Assembly (NCBI GenBank): GCA_934573735.1
Contig: CAKTMC010000006.1
Coordinates: forward strand, 1 to 64,000
Origin: an uncultured Oscillospiraceae bacterium
Lineage (GTDB): Bacteria; Bacillota; Clostridia; Oscillospirales; Oscillospiraceae
Direction: 5' to 3'
DNA length: 64,000 nt
Shown here: positions 9,111-19,795 of the stretch, piece by piece
How the letters are laid out: each line of letters begins with the position of its first letter
How positions within the stretch are numbered: the first letter of the stretch is position 1
Made by a program: the position numbers and the translations under genes
The notes under the pieces: model-generated
What the model was told of the DNA's origin: nothing
The model's database searches: none
The model's input: the letters and a program-made list of their open reading frames with translations, nothing else

Positions 9111-9167
9111 TTTTGCGTTTGTTCGTTATATGTTTGAAAATCTCCCGGCAGGTCTGCAATGCAAAAT

Positions 9168-9213
9168 GCACCCGCCCTTCGGTTACAGTCTACCAAAACC
9201 GAAAGGCAGGTGC
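9168..9213. repeat. Imperfect long hairpin in gene-free stretch
   Basis: Arms GCACC...GCC.TTCGGTT and AACCGAA.GGC.GGTGC form an imperfect ~17-bp stem. It lies in the 9111-9611 stretch, which otherwise holds only the IS21-like repeats further right. There is no U tract, so I do not call it a terminator. Confidence 0.5.
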
Positions 9214-9430
9214 GAGTGTGCGAATTTCTGCATCGCAGGATCAGCGCAGTATTATAGCGGGCTATAGGTTTTAGGCCAAAATACGACGCACCTGTATTTA
9301 AGCCTAAACGGGCGGTGATTTTGCGCGACTGCAACAGCCTTTCACCTTGTCTCTACAAAAATACAACGAACTATTGCTGTGCAGATACACTTTTTACAAC
9401 GAACTTTGCAAATACCCCCGGATCGTGTAG

Positions 9431-9536
9431 TGTTCATGAAAAGTAGACACGAAAAATATTTATTTTTGATTTACTTTTTCAAAAGTGGACACGGACAATA
9501 ATTTTTGCCGAAATCCTTTTTCAAAAGCGGACACTA
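9431..9536. repeat. Three direct repeats resembling an IS21-family end
   Basis: Copies at 9431-9451 (TTCATGAAAAGTAGACACG), 9474-9494 (CTTTTTCAAAAGTGGACACGG) and 9516-9535 (CTTTTTCAAAAGCGGACAC) share the core CAAAAGYGGACAC. Multiple direct repeats of a CTTTTTCAAAAG..GGACA element are characteristic of IS21-like termini. No istA or istB gene remains nearby, so this looks like one stranded end or a scar. Confidence 0.55.
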
Positions 9537-9611
9537 TGATTCAATGCCTTGTAAGATCCTTTTTTGCAAGGGATATGATGCTTAAACGAAAAAAGGACGA
9601 GCCATCCAATA

Positions 9612-9890
9612 ATGGATACCTTTGATGTTTCGTGCCAAGGCTCGGTGCCGCAGGCGCTGGAGGCTTTCTTCGAGTCTATGAGTTTTGAAGATGCCATCCG
9701 TAACGCTATTTCCATTGGCGGTGACAGTGATACGTTCGCAGCAATCACAGGCGGAATCGCTGAGGCATATTACGGTATTCCGGCTGATATTCGTGCCTCT
9801 GCTCTGACTTTTTTGGACACAAAGCAGCTTGAAATACTCAATCCTTTGAAGCCCAGTATGGGCTTGTTCTCGAAAAATGCTGAGCAGTGA
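9612..9890 (+). pseudogene. ADP-ribosylglycohydrolase C-terminal fragment
   Basis: Ninety-two residues match the C-terminal end of ADP-ribosylglycohydrolase/DraG-type proteins: VSCQGSVPQALEAFFES, then SFEDAIRNAISIGGDSDTFA with the metal-binding GDSD, then GGIAEAYYGIP. The family is normally 250-350 residues and its N-terminal metal ligands are missing. The fragment begins 76 bp after IS21-like end repeats, so insertion and deletion probably removed the 5' part. No ribosome binding site is evident. A functional protein is unlikely. Confidence 0.75.
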
Positions 9891-10164
9891 TAAGCACAAC
9901 GCTACGGCGGAGGCTGTTCGTGTAACAGCGCAAGCAGAGTGCACTGGAAAGGTTGATGATTAACATGCCACCGCAAACGCTCTATATGAGCATTAAGCCG
10001 ATTGCTGTGCGTCGGTCTGTCGGAAAAAAGTGTTGTACTCACTTGACCTTCCGCCTCACCATTAATGAGGAGTTTGGGCTCCGGAGTACCTATGAAATAG
10101 TTCGAGAAAAAATACAGACATCACCCCTATAATCTTTCTTTTCCCATTATTCTGTTTTTAGGGC
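9891..10164. other. Gene-poor spacer
   Basis: Between the glycohydrolase remnant and the lipoprotein promoter I see no convincing gene. A 55-codon frame from 9964 has no recognisable homology and no ribosome binding site. Confidence 0.5.
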
Positions 10165-10193
10165 TTGATTTAACGCAGAAAATACTGTACACT
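10165..10193 (+). promoter_or_regulatory. Putative promoter of the lipoprotein gene
   Basis: TTGATT (10165-10170) and TACACT (10188-10193) are separated by 17 bp. The start codon is about 43 bp downstream. Confidence 0.5.
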
Positions 10194-10235
10194 ATGCTCA
10201 GGTGAAGTCTCAAAAAACAGAAAATGGAGGATATT

Positions 10236-10904
10236 ATGAAAAAGCTACGCTCAATTCTTATTCTTGTGCTTGCGGCGGCTATGCTGCTCTGCCTCACGGG
10301 CTGCGGCGCAAAAAATGAGCTTCTCGGCAAATGGGAGGCACAGATCGCGATCGGTCCTTTCTTCGCAGAGCTCATCGACGAGGTGGATGACATTGCCTAC
10401 GAGCTCGACATTTCCGCCGACAATCTCCCCAGACCCGGTGAGTTTATGCAGAGCATTGTCATGCCATATTATCTTGACATCAACTCCGACGGAACTTATA
10501 AGCTTTATACCGATACCAGCACCTTTGTCGGCGACATGAAAGCGGCGATGGCAGATTGGATAGTCGCGCTTTACAGTCAGATTCTCGTTGAGTTAGATAT
10601 TGACGGCAGCGAGTACGGCGACAATGACCTTGCGATAGTTGAGGCTGTCTATGAGATATCCGTGGAGGAAATGGTCGAGGAGATGTTTGAGGATGTACTC
10701 AGCGACGAGGACTTCTACTCCGAGGGCAAGTGCAAGGTCGGCGACGGCAAGCTCTGGCTCTCCGCCGGACTTGACTACCTGCCCGATGAGACCATGTACT
10801 ACACCTATACGCTCAATAACGGCAATCTCACTCTCTATGATAACCTCGGCATCGACGAGGGCATGGAGTGGATGTACCCCATGAGCTTTAAGAGCATCGG
10901 CTGA
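10236..10904 (+). CDS. Hypothetical lipoprotein
   Basis: A 222-residue protein with a lipoprotein signal peptide: basic MKKLR start, hydrophobic ILILVLAAAMLLCL and lipobox LTGC. The ATG at 10236 is favoured because GGAGG lies 5 bases before it and the signal peptide begins there. The mature part is acidic, with GKWEAQIAIGPFF near the start and alternating hydrophobic segments ending TYTLNNGNLTLYD. This resembles the small beta-rich lipoproteins of gut Firmicutes that share a GKW motif, but I cannot assign a function. It is monocistronic, with its own promoter and a strong terminator 50 bp downstream. Confidence 0.75.
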   Translation: MKKLRSILILVLAAAMLLCLTGCGAKNELLGKWEAQIAIGPFFAELIDEVDDIAYELDISADNLPRPGEFMQSIVMPYYLDINSDGTYKLYTDTSTFVGDMKAAMADWIVALYSQILVELDIDGSEYGDNDLAIVEAVYEISVEEMVEEMFEDVLSDEDFYSEGKCKVGDGKLWLSAGLDYLPDETMYYTYTLNNGNLTLYDNLGIDEGMEWMYPMSFKSIG

Positions 10905-10954
10905 GCTTACCATCGCTTGGCAAGGGCAGACGATGGTATATTTGATTAACTGAA

Positions 10955-10985
10955 AAGAGCTTCCCAAGCCGGGAAGCTCTTTTTA
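10955..10985 (+). terminator. Rho-independent terminator of the lipoprotein gene
   Basis: An 11-bp perfect stem (AAGAGCTTCCC with GGGAAGCTCTT) with a 5-base loop runs into a T tract. A degraded copy of it recurs at 12231-12257. Confidence 0.9.
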
Positions 10986-11015
10986 TAATTACTTAAAATC
11001 ATAAAAAATTGTTCT
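10957..11015 (+). repeat. Direct duplication, left copy
   Basis: This segment runs from the terminator stem through AATTACTTAAAATCAT to ATTGTTCT. It recurs with small indels at 12231-12285, bracketing the GIY-YIG gene. Confidence 0.8.
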
Positions 11016-11048
11016 ACACGGAGATTCTGCACCGGTGGAAAAATACAC

Positions 11049-11076
11049 TTTACAACGAAAAAGTATGTGGTAGAAT
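11049..11076 (+). promoter_or_regulatory. Putative promoter of the GIY-YIG gene
   Basis: TTTACA (11049-11054), a 16-bp spacer and TAGAAT (11071-11076) lie 34 bp before the start codon. Confidence 0.6.
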
Positions 11077-11109
11077 TTAAAATAGAGAACCGAATATGGA
11101 GGGGCTTTT

Positions 11110-11967
11110 ATGGCGATTCTGAACTTTTCCGATGTGTTAAAAAATGTGGGGCTTGACGCGAAAGATGTCAAGCTGATTCGCCATGCATTATCTGACGAGC
11201 GTTTCAGAGAATGTTATAAAGCCGGTATGGCGCATGAATACACACAGCACCAAAAAGACGGGTTCAGCAAAGGATATTCCCACTGGATCACATTCATCAG
11301 CGATGGCGGTACATATGCGAGACTGCACTCTTGTTATCGTGTCAATGGTTCTGTGCCGGATACACCGGATGTATGCCCTACTGGATTGCCTGACTGTGAA
11401 GCCATGGAATACCGTGGCGAAATGGCGTTTTTTGATTTGCAATATGTGGATTTGCTGAAAGAGTACGAGGGAAAGCTGGTGATTGACTGGGGCGGGTCAG
11501 CTCGAATGTGGCATCAAAAAGCCACCACTGAAAAACCCATCGTGGCAATTGAGTCAAAGAACCAAAAGCCTTTTGTAGGATTCGAAAACCTTATTCTATC
11601 CTTTGATGAACTAAAAGAAGTCGTCGAAAACGATACGGACTATGAGCTGTGGCAGGCGGCCATGGCTGCGGTCAATGCGGTCTATCTGATTGTGGACACC
11701 AAGACGGGGAACAGATATGTTGGCTCGACCTATGGCTATGACGGCCTGCTGGGGCGTTGGTCTGTCTACGTCGCTACGGGTGGTCATGGAAACAATAAGG
11801 GAATGGTCGGTCACTTGAAGTCTGTAAATCATAGTTGCCACGATTTGCAGTTTTCAGTGTTGCAGGTCTTGTCCAAGGCACTTCCAGACAATCAAATCAT
11901 TGATGCAGAGACCCTCTGGAAGAAAAAGCTGCTGACCTATGAACCATTCGGAATGAATCAGAACTAA
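11110..11967 (+). CDS. GIY-YIG nuclease domain protein
   Basis: The 285-residue protein ends in a GIY-YIG nuclease fold: VYLIVDTKTGNRYVGSTYG (the VYL...YVG pair) followed by GLLGRW, whose arginine fits the catalytic position, and AETLWKKKLLT near the end, whose glutamate fits the metal-binding position. The first ~180 residues form an unrecognised domain. Such proteins cut or nick DNA. AATATGGAGGGGCTTTT supplies a strong ribosome binding site. The gene has its own promoter and terminator and is bracketed by a ~57-bp direct duplication, so it appears to be cargo inserted between the lipoprotein terminator and the alaS T-box promoter. The target is unknown. Confidence 0.8.
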   Translation: MAILNFSDVLKNVGLDAKDVKLIRHALSDERFRECYKAGMAHEYTQHQKDGFSKGYSHWITFISDGGTYARLHSCYRVNGSVPDTPDVCPTGLPDCEAMEYRGEMAFFDLQYVDLLKEYEGKLVIDWGGSARMWHQKATTEKPIVAIESKNQKPFVGFENLILSFDELKEVVENDTDYELWQAAMAAVNAVYLIVDTKTGNRYVGSTYGYDGLLGRWSVYVATGGHGNNKGMVGHLKSVNHSCHDLQFSVLQVLSKALPDNQIIDAETLWKKKLLTYEPFGMNQN

Positions 11968-12133
11968 TCTTCCTTGCAGCATCCTCTGGATAATACATAG
12001 CGCTCACTTTCCTTTGATAAAGCGACTGTTCTGCCCACTTTTCAAGTAGGGCGGAAAATCCCCATCGAGCACCCTCCGAAAGATGTGTGACGGCAAAAAA
12101 TCAGCCATAATCAACCTTTAAAACGGCAAAAGT

Positions 12134-12170
12134 AAAGGGGTATGTGTCTTAACGTCACATACTCCTTTTT
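12134..12170 (+). terminator. Terminator downstream of the GIY-YIG gene
   Basis: The stem AAAGGGGTATGTG pairs with CACATACTCCTTT (one G-T wobble) across a 9-base loop and ends in TTTTT. Confidence 0.8.
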
Positions 12171-12230
12171 GTCAGCACCCCTTGTCCGGCAACTGCCATA
12201 TTATTTGTTTCCTGAAACCTGTTTTATGGA

Positions 12231-12285
12231 CAGCTTCCCACCGGGAGCTCTTTTTATAATTACTTAAAAATCACAAAAATTGTTC
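12231..12285 (+). repeat. Direct duplication, right copy
   Basis: This copy matches 10957-11015: AGCTTCCCACCGGGAGCTC then TTTTTATAATTACTTAAAAA and AATTGTTCT. The terminator stem is damaged in this copy. It sits immediately upstream of the T-box promoter. Confidence 0.8.
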
Positions 12286-12292
12286 TGAGCTC

Positions 12293-12320
12293 TTGACAAA
12301 AAGCGCGCTTGTGATAATAT
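12293..12320 (+). promoter_or_regulatory. Promoter of the alaS T-box transcript
   Basis: A perfect TTGACA (12293-12298) is followed after 16 bp by TAATAT (12315-12320). Confidence 0.75.
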
Positions 12321-12321
12321 A

Positions 12322-12551
12322 TCCCTGTTAATATTATTTGGCTGTGACGAAAAGAGCCGGAGCAGGACAGCGCAGAGAGAGGCCGGGCGGTGTAAGGTCT
12401 TATGTCCGATGTCGGCGGCCGTTTCCGAGCCTCTCCGGGATGACCGGGGCGTATGCCTGCGTTAAGGGCGCAGGAGATGTCGCAATGCGGCAAATCAGGG
12501 TGGTACCGCGAATGACTTTCGCCCCTGTATGGGGTGAGGGTCTATTTTTTT
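12322..12551 (+). promoter_or_regulatory. T-box riboswitch (alanine) with terminator
   Basis: The diagnostic T-box AGGGTGGTACCGCG is at 12497-12510. Upstream, AGAGAGGCCGGGCGGTGTAAG fits the stem I distal region. Downstream, a GC-rich stem around CGCCCC/GGGGTG (12514-12540) runs into seven Ts, the competing terminator. Uncharged tRNA-Ala would stabilise the antiterminator and allow transcription of the zinc-ribbon gene and alaS. The specifier is not certain; GCC at 12429-12431 is a candidate alanine codon. Confidence 0.92.
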
Positions 12552-12576
12552 CGGTCACAGTATTATGGAGGTCAAT

Positions 12577-12804
12577 ATGAACTGTCTGCGCTGCAACACC
12601 GCGATGGAATACCTCGGCAGCGAGGAGCTCCAGCTTGGACGCTACGGCTTTTTCCTCGGACACCTGAGCAATCTTCTCTCCGGCTCCATGGAGGTCAAAA
12701 TATACTCCTGCCCAAGCTGCGGCAAGCTTGAGTTTTTTAACGCCGAGCAAGACCGTGAGGAGAGCCTTAGTGAACGCATAAAAAAGAATTTGGAGGACAA
12801 CTAA
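12577..12804 (+). CDS. Small zinc-ribbon protein
   Basis: A 75-residue protein with two CXXC knuckles, CLRC at residues 3-6 and CPSC near residue 48, spaced as in a zinc ribbon, then a charged C-terminal tail. GGAGG at 12567-12571 lies 5 bases before the ATG at 12577; the in-frame ATG at 12565 overlaps that ribosome binding site and is unlikely. It lies between the T-box terminator and alaS, 3 bp ahead of alaS, so alanine starvation should induce both. No function is known to me. A role in tRNA or nucleic-acid handling is only a guess from the operon. Confidence 0.75.
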   Translation: MNCLRCNTAMEYLGSEELQLGRYGFFLGHLSNLLSGSMEVKIYSCPSCGKLEFFNAEQDREESLSERIKKNLEDN

Positions 12805-12807
12805 CCA

Positions 12808-15441
<2,634 letters not shown>

Positions 15442-15480
15442 TAATATTATAATAAAATAATCAAAAAAGGAGCGACTACG

Positions 15481-15828
15481 ATGAGCGATAAGGATTGCCT
15501 GTTCTGCCGTATTATATCCGGCGAAATTCCCAGCGCGAAGGTCTATGAGGACGAATATGTTTTCGCCTTCCGGGATATCAACCCCCAGACTCCCGTGCAT
15601 ATTCTTGTTGTGCCCAAGGAGCATATCCCATGTGCCAATGCTATTGACGGGGCAAATTCCGCCTGCGTTGCCAAGTGCTTTGAGGCTATCGCAAAAATCG
15701 CCAAGGCCGAGGGGCTTGAGAGCGGCTACCGCGTCGTGAATAACTGCGGCGAGGATGGCGGTCAGACCGTCATGCACCTGCACTTCCACATTCTCGGCGG
15801 CGTAAAGCTGTCGGAAAAGATAGTCTGA
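15481..15828 (+). CDS. HIT-family nucleotide hydrolase (HinT-like)
   Basis: The 115-residue protein has the histidine-triad motif HLHFHILGG near the C-terminus and the usual N-terminal DCLFCRIISGEIPS, length and layout of HinT-type purine nucleoside phosphoramidases. These hydrolyse AMP-lysine or aminoacyl-adenylate-like substrates. The start is preceded by AAAGGAGCGACTACG. It follows alaS by 39 bp and is probably read through from it, then ends at a strong terminator. HinT proteins clear adenylates released by aminoacyl-tRNA synthetases in other bacteria, which would suit this position, by inference. Confidence 0.93.
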   Translation: MSDKDCLFCRIISGEIPSAKVYEDEYVFAFRDINPQTPVHILVVPKEHIPCANAIDGANSACVAKCFEAIAKIAKAEGLESGYRVVNNCGEDGGQTVMHLHFHILGGVKLSEKIV

Positions 15829-15841
15829 GCTTCTAAATCGT

Positions 15842-15877
15842 TCCGCGCGGAAAAATAAAATTCCGCGCGGATTTTTT
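15842..15877 (+). terminator. Terminator after the HIT gene
   Basis: The stem TCCGCGCGGAA pairs with TTCCGCGCGGA across an 8-base loop and is followed by six Ts. Confidence 0.9.
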
Positions 15878-15892
15878 AAGGTTTGTGATATT

Positions 15893-18169
15893 ATGCGTAG
15901 GCTGGCCATTGCCGCCGGCGGCTTTTCCGCCGCCGTATTTCTGGCTAATTATATAATACCGCTCAGGCTCCTGCCCTTGCTTGCGCTTCTTTGCGCGGCT
16001 GCGGCGCTGGGGCTTGCTTTCGTGCGCAAAAATCGGCTCAAGCGCCTTGTCATTGGCTTTGCGGCTCTCGCTGTCGGATTTTTGTATTTCGGCGGCGCGT
16101 ATCTAATCTGCGCAGCCCCCGCGAAGGAGCTCGACGGCGTGGACGCAGAGCTTGAGGCCACCGTGCTTACATATCCGGTAGATTACGGAGAGTATAGCAG
16201 ATACGAGCTGCGGATAAGTCTCCCCGAGGGCGGCAGCTCACGCGCCGTGGTCTATGACCGCAGCGGCGCGGAGACGGAGAAAATGGCTCCGGGCTGGCAT
16301 CTGAGACTGTCGGCGAACTGCCGCGCAGCGGATACGCGCTACGGTAAGGACTATGATTATTATAATTCAAACGGCATTTTCCTTGTACTCAGCGTGAAGG
16401 AGCCGCCGGAGATTCTTTCGGCGCGGTGCTCTCTGCTTCTCTCGTTCGGTCAGGATATCAGCCGCGCCGTCTGCGGCGTGATAGAGCGTATCTTCCCGCA
16501 GGACGCAGCGCCCTTTATGAAATCGCTCCTTATCGGCAGCAGAACCGAGCTATACGGCGATTACGGAACGTACATGGCGATGGGGCGCGCCGGGATAACG
16601 CATATCGTTGCCATCTCGGGAATGCACGTCGCATTTTTAATTAGCCTTGTGCAGTTGATTTTAGGTCTCTCGCGGCGAAGCTCAGTCTGCTGCATTGCGG
16701 CGGTCTGGGTCTTTGTCCTTGCCTCCGGTGCAAGTCCCTCGGCGCTTCGTGCCGGTGTGATGCAGTCGCTTTTGCTCATAGCGCCGCTATTCGGCAGAGA
16801 AAACGACGCGCCGACCTCGCTTTTGGCGGCGCTTGCGCTGCTTCTCTGCGTAAATCCCTATGCCGCTGCAAGCGTGAGTCTACAGCTGTCCTTCGGCGCG
16901 GTCGCGGGGCTTATGCTCTTTTCACGCGGCATATCCGATTGCTTCACGTCTTGGCTTCCGAATAATATTATCGGCAGAGTCTTGCGCTGGCCGCTCGAGA
17001 TTGCCGCAAGCTCGCTTGCCGTCATGGTGTTTACCGTTCCGCTTTCGGCGCTGCACTTCGGCTATGTCGCCATTCTATCGCCTCTTGCAAATATACTCTG
17101 CCTCTGGGCGGTCTCGCTGTGCTTCTGTCTCGGCTATGCCGCCTGCTTTATCGGGCTTATATTTGCGCCGTTCGGCAGGCTTTTGGCGTGGGGAGTCTCA
17201 TTCCTCGCCCGATATATTATCCGCACCGCCTGCTTTGTCTCGGACTTTTCCTTTGCGGCACTATATATAAACGACTGGCTGAACCTGCTGTGGCTCGTGC
17301 TCATATATCTGCTTTTCATCATTGCCGCGCTCTCCCGCCTGCCGCGCTGGGCAAAGCTGTCTATGCCGGCGGCGCTGAGCGTGATTAGCCTTGTGCTGCT
17401 CTTGAGGGCAAACGCAATAGGCGCCGTGCGCGGAGCAGGTACTATAACGGTGCTCGATGTCGGACAGGGACAGTGCATCAGTATCATCTCCGGCGACAGC
17501 ACCGTGCTCATCGACTGCGGCGGCATATATAGCCTCGATAACGCGGGCGAGACTGCCGGGAGCTATTTATTGACGCACCGGCGGACGAAAATCGACACGC
17601 TGCTCGTCACGCATCTGCACGCCGACCATGCAAACGGCATAGCGCGTCTCATGGAGCTTGTGGACGTGGGGGAGATAATCATTCCGGACGGCGTCCCCGA
17701 TGATGACGATATGCTCTCCGAAATTGCCTCAGCCGCCGAAAAGCACTCCGTCACGCTACGCCGTATTACGCAGGACGAGTGCCTCAGCGTCGGTAATATC
17801 GCGCTTGCGCTCTACGCCCCGCCGGCAGACGGCGGTACGAATGAGCGCTGCATGATAATACGCGCCACGATAGGAGAATACGATATGCTCGTTACGGGCG
17901 ACTCGCCGAAGAGCATGGAGCTTTGCTTTGCCGAGGAAAACGACATTGACGGCACGGAGCTTTTGATAGTCGGGCATCACGGCTCAAAATACTCAAGCTG
18001 CTACGAGTTTTTGAGCGCCATCGACGCGGACACGGCGATAATCAGCGTCGGCTATAATAATTACGGTCACCCGACGAACGAAACCCTTGAACGTCTGGCG
18101 GCTTGCGGTTATAATATATACAGAACTGATTTGAACGGAAACGTAGAAATACGGCTTCCTGCGGGGTAA
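15893..18169 (+). CDS. comEC: ComEC/Rec2 competence channel protein
   Basis: The 758-residue membrane protein has N-terminal helices, an extracellular OB-like region, a multi-helix competence domain (GITHIVAISGMHVAFLISL) and a C-terminal metallo-beta-lactamase domain: VLDVGQGQCISI, THLHADHANG and VGHHGSKYSS. It is the channel for uptake of single-stranded DNA in competent bacteria, and the C-terminal domain is thought to degrade the non-transported strand. The metal-ligand motifs look intact. It is followed 2 bp later by holA, a common gene pair in Clostridia. No comEA is visible here. Confidence 0.95.
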   Translation: MRRLAIAAGGFSAAVFLANYIIPLRLLPLLALLCAAAALGLAFVRKNRLKRLVIGFAALAVGFLYFGGAYLICAAPAKELDGVDAELEATVLTYPVDYGEYSRYELRISLPEGGSSRAVVYDRSGAETEKMAPGWHLRLSANCRAADTRYGKDYDYYNSNGIFLVLSVKEPPEILSARCSLLLSFGQDISRAVCGVIERIFPQDAAPFMKSLLIGSRTELYGDYGTYMAMGRAGITHIVAISGMHVAFLISLVQLILGLSRRSSVCCIAAVWVFVLASGASPSALRAGVMQSLLLIAPLFGRENDAPTSLLAALALLLCVNPYAAASVSLQLSFGAVAGLMLFSRGISDCFTSWLPNNIIGRVLRWPLEIAASSLAVMVFTVPLSALHFGYVAILSPLANILCLWAVSLCFCLGYAACFIGLIFAPFGRLLAWGVSFLARYIIRTACFVSDFSFAALYINDWLNLLWLVLIYLLFIIAALSRLPRWAKLSMPAALSVISLVLLLRANAIGAVRGAGTITVLDVGQGQCISIISGDSTVLIDCGGIYSLDNAGETAGSYLLTHRRTKIDTLLVTHLHADHANGIARLMELVDVGEIIIPDGVPDDDDMLSEIASAAEKHSVTLRRITQDECLSVGNIALALYAPPADGGTNERCMIIRATIGEYDMLVTGDSPKSMELCFAEENDIDGTELLIVGHHGSKYSSCYEFLSAIDADTAIISVGYNNYGHPTNETLERLAACGYNIYRTDLNGNVEIRLPAG

Positions 18170-18171
18170 AT

Positions 18172-19221
18172 ATGGCGAAAAAGAACGCAAAAGAAGAAAA
18201 ACTGAATTACTCGGCGGAAATTCGCCGTCTGCGCGAGGAGGGGGCGCGCCCTCTGTATCTGCTATGGGGACCCGAGGATTATCTGCGTGAGCAGTATCTC
18301 GTGCAGCTCAGAAAGAAATGTCTGCCCGAGGGGGAGGACAGCTTCAGCTATAAGCGCATGAACGGACCGGAGCTTGATATGCACGCATTGCGCATGGCGG
18401 TGGACGCGCTGCCCTTTATGACCGAGCGCAGCTTTGTGGAGCTTCGCGGCGTGGATATAAACTCCTGCAAGCAGCCCGAGGAGATGCTGTCTATTCTCAA
18501 GGACATCCCGGATTACTGCACCGTCGCCATAGTGCTTGATGCGCAGTATGAGCCGGACGGCAGGCTCAAGCTCATTAAGGGTCTTCGTCAGTGCGCCGTG
18601 GAGCTTAAATTTACGGCGCAGTCTCAGGGGATGCTCATAGACTGGATGATACGCCGCTTCTCCGCCGCGGGAAAGAGCGTGGAGCTTGAGGCGGCGCAGC
18701 GGCTTATATTCATAAGCGGCGATCTTATGAGCCGTCTTATACCCGAGATAGAAAAGGTCGCGGCATACGCCAAGGGCGAGCGCGTGATGCTGGCGGACGT
18801 TGAGGCGGTTGCAAATCATATTCCCGAGGCAGTTGTCTTTGACATGACGGATTATATCGCGCAGAAAAAGTATAATACCGCCATGTCCGTGCTTTCGGAG
18901 CTCATGGCGGATAAAAATAATGCCCCCATTGCGATAAATGCAATGATAGGGCAGCAGATGCGGAGACTGTACGCCGCAAAGCTTGCCTCGGCGCAGAAGG
19001 ACGGGCTAAAAACGCTTATGGAGCTTTGCGCGATAAAATATGAGTTTATCGCAAAGAAGCTTATCTCGGCGGCGCGGGGCTTTACTCTGCCGCAGCTTAC
19101 CCACGCGGTGGAGCTTTGCGCGGAGACGGATTATAATATGAAGGGCGGCAGTCCGCTTGAGCCGGAGGAGCTTTTGAAGGAGCTCGTGCTGCGTATCGCG
19201 GCAGGTGAGGAAAATGCATAG
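18172..19221 (+). CDS. holA: DNA polymerase III delta subunit
   Basis: The 349-residue protein fits HolA: a PLYLLWGPEDYLREQYL opening (the degenerate P-loop of the delta subunit), then LKFTAQSQGMLIDWMIRR and LISGD-like regions typical of the family, and a helical C-terminus. Delta opens the sliding clamp in the clamp loader complex. It begins 2 bp after comEC and its last 8 bases overlap the RNase M5 gene, so the three genes form a coupled operon. Length is normal. Confidence 0.93.
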   Translation: MAKKNAKEEKLNYSAEIRRLREEGARPLYLLWGPEDYLREQYLVQLRKKCLPEGEDSFSYKRMNGPELDMHALRMAVDALPFMTERSFVELRGVDINSCKQPEEMLSILKDIPDYCTVAIVLDAQYEPDGRLKLIKGLRQCAVELKFTAQSQGMLIDWMIRRFSAAGKSVELEAAQRLIFISGDLMSRLIPEIEKVAAYAKGERVMLADVEAVANHIPEAVVFDMTDYIAQKKYNTAMSVLSELMADKNNAPIAINAMIGQQMRRLYAAKLASAQKDGLKTLMELCAIKYEFIAKKLISAARGFTLPQLTHAVELCAETDYNMKGGSPLEPEELLKELVLRIAAGEENA

Positions 19222-19795
19222 TGTGCGCGAGGTCATCGTCGTTGAGGGGCGCTACGATAAAAATGCGCTCAGTCAGGTCGTTGACGCGGTGATAGTTGAG
19301 ACCTCGGGCTTCGGGATATTCAATAATGCCGAAAAGCAAAAGCTTTTGCGCGACATGGCGCAGGCGCGCGGACTTATCGTGATGACCGACCCCGACGGCG
19401 CGGGCTTTGTGATACGCAGCTTTATCAAGTCCTGCGTTGACCCTGCGCTTGTCAAGCATGCCTACGTTCCTGATATTTTCGGCCGCGAACGGCGAAAGAG
19501 GAAAAAATCCAAGGAGGGCAAGCTCGGCGTTGAGGGTATGCGCCCGGAGCTTTTGCTTGAGGCGCTGAGAAAATGCGGCGCAACGCTCGACGATATAGCT
19601 CCCGAGGCGCGTGAACGGCACATAAGTAAGGCCGATATGTTTGCAAAGGGACTGAGCGGCGGCGCTGACAGTGCAGCAAGGCGCGCAGAGCTTATAAAGC
19701 GGCTCGGCCTGCCGGAGCATATGAGCGCGCCCGCCCTGCTTGATTATCTCAACGCTACAATGAGCCGGGATGAGTTTATGTCGGCGGAGCTTTAA
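19214..19795 (+). CDS. rnmV: Ribonuclease M5 (5S rRNA maturase)
   Basis: A 193-residue protein with an N-terminal Toprim domain: EVIVVEGRYDKNAL carries the catalytic glutamate and VMTDPDGAGFVIR the DPD motif. The C-terminal half (GVEGMRPELLLEALRK) is typical of RNase M5, which trims 5S rRNA precursors together with ribosomal protein L18. The ATG at 19214 follows GAGG; a GTG at 19205 would add three residues and is possible. It overlaps the holA end. It overlaps the convergent small membrane gene by a few bases at the stop codons. Confidence 0.9.
   Translation: MHSVREVIVVEGRYDKNALSQVVDAVIVETSGFGIFNNAEKQKLLRDMAQARGLIVMTDPDGAGFVIRSFIKSCVDPALVKHAYVPDIFGRERRKRKKSKEGKLGVEGMRPELLLEALRKCGATLDDIAPEARERHISKADMFAKGLSGGADSAARRAELIKRLGLPEHMSAPALLDYLNATMSRDEFMSAEL

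Noticed and set aside
9964..10131. A 55-codon plus-strand frame after the glycohydrolase remnant
   Set aside because: No ribosome binding site, no family match and no neighbour link; perhaps debris of an older gene.
12004..12108. A 34-codon minus-strand frame starting MADFLPSHIFRRVLDGDFPP
   Set aside because: Looks protein-like but is too short to support, and lies downstream of the GIY-YIG gene; possibly a mobile-element remnant.
1..12240. An intact prophage or conjugative element
   Set aside because: There is no integrase, relaxase, terminase or att pair in view; only scattered accessory genes and scars are visible.
12338..12580. An 80-codon plus-strand frame within the alaS leader
   Set aside because: It is wholly inside the T-box riboswitch and its terminator; Arg/Gly-rich with no ribosome binding site.
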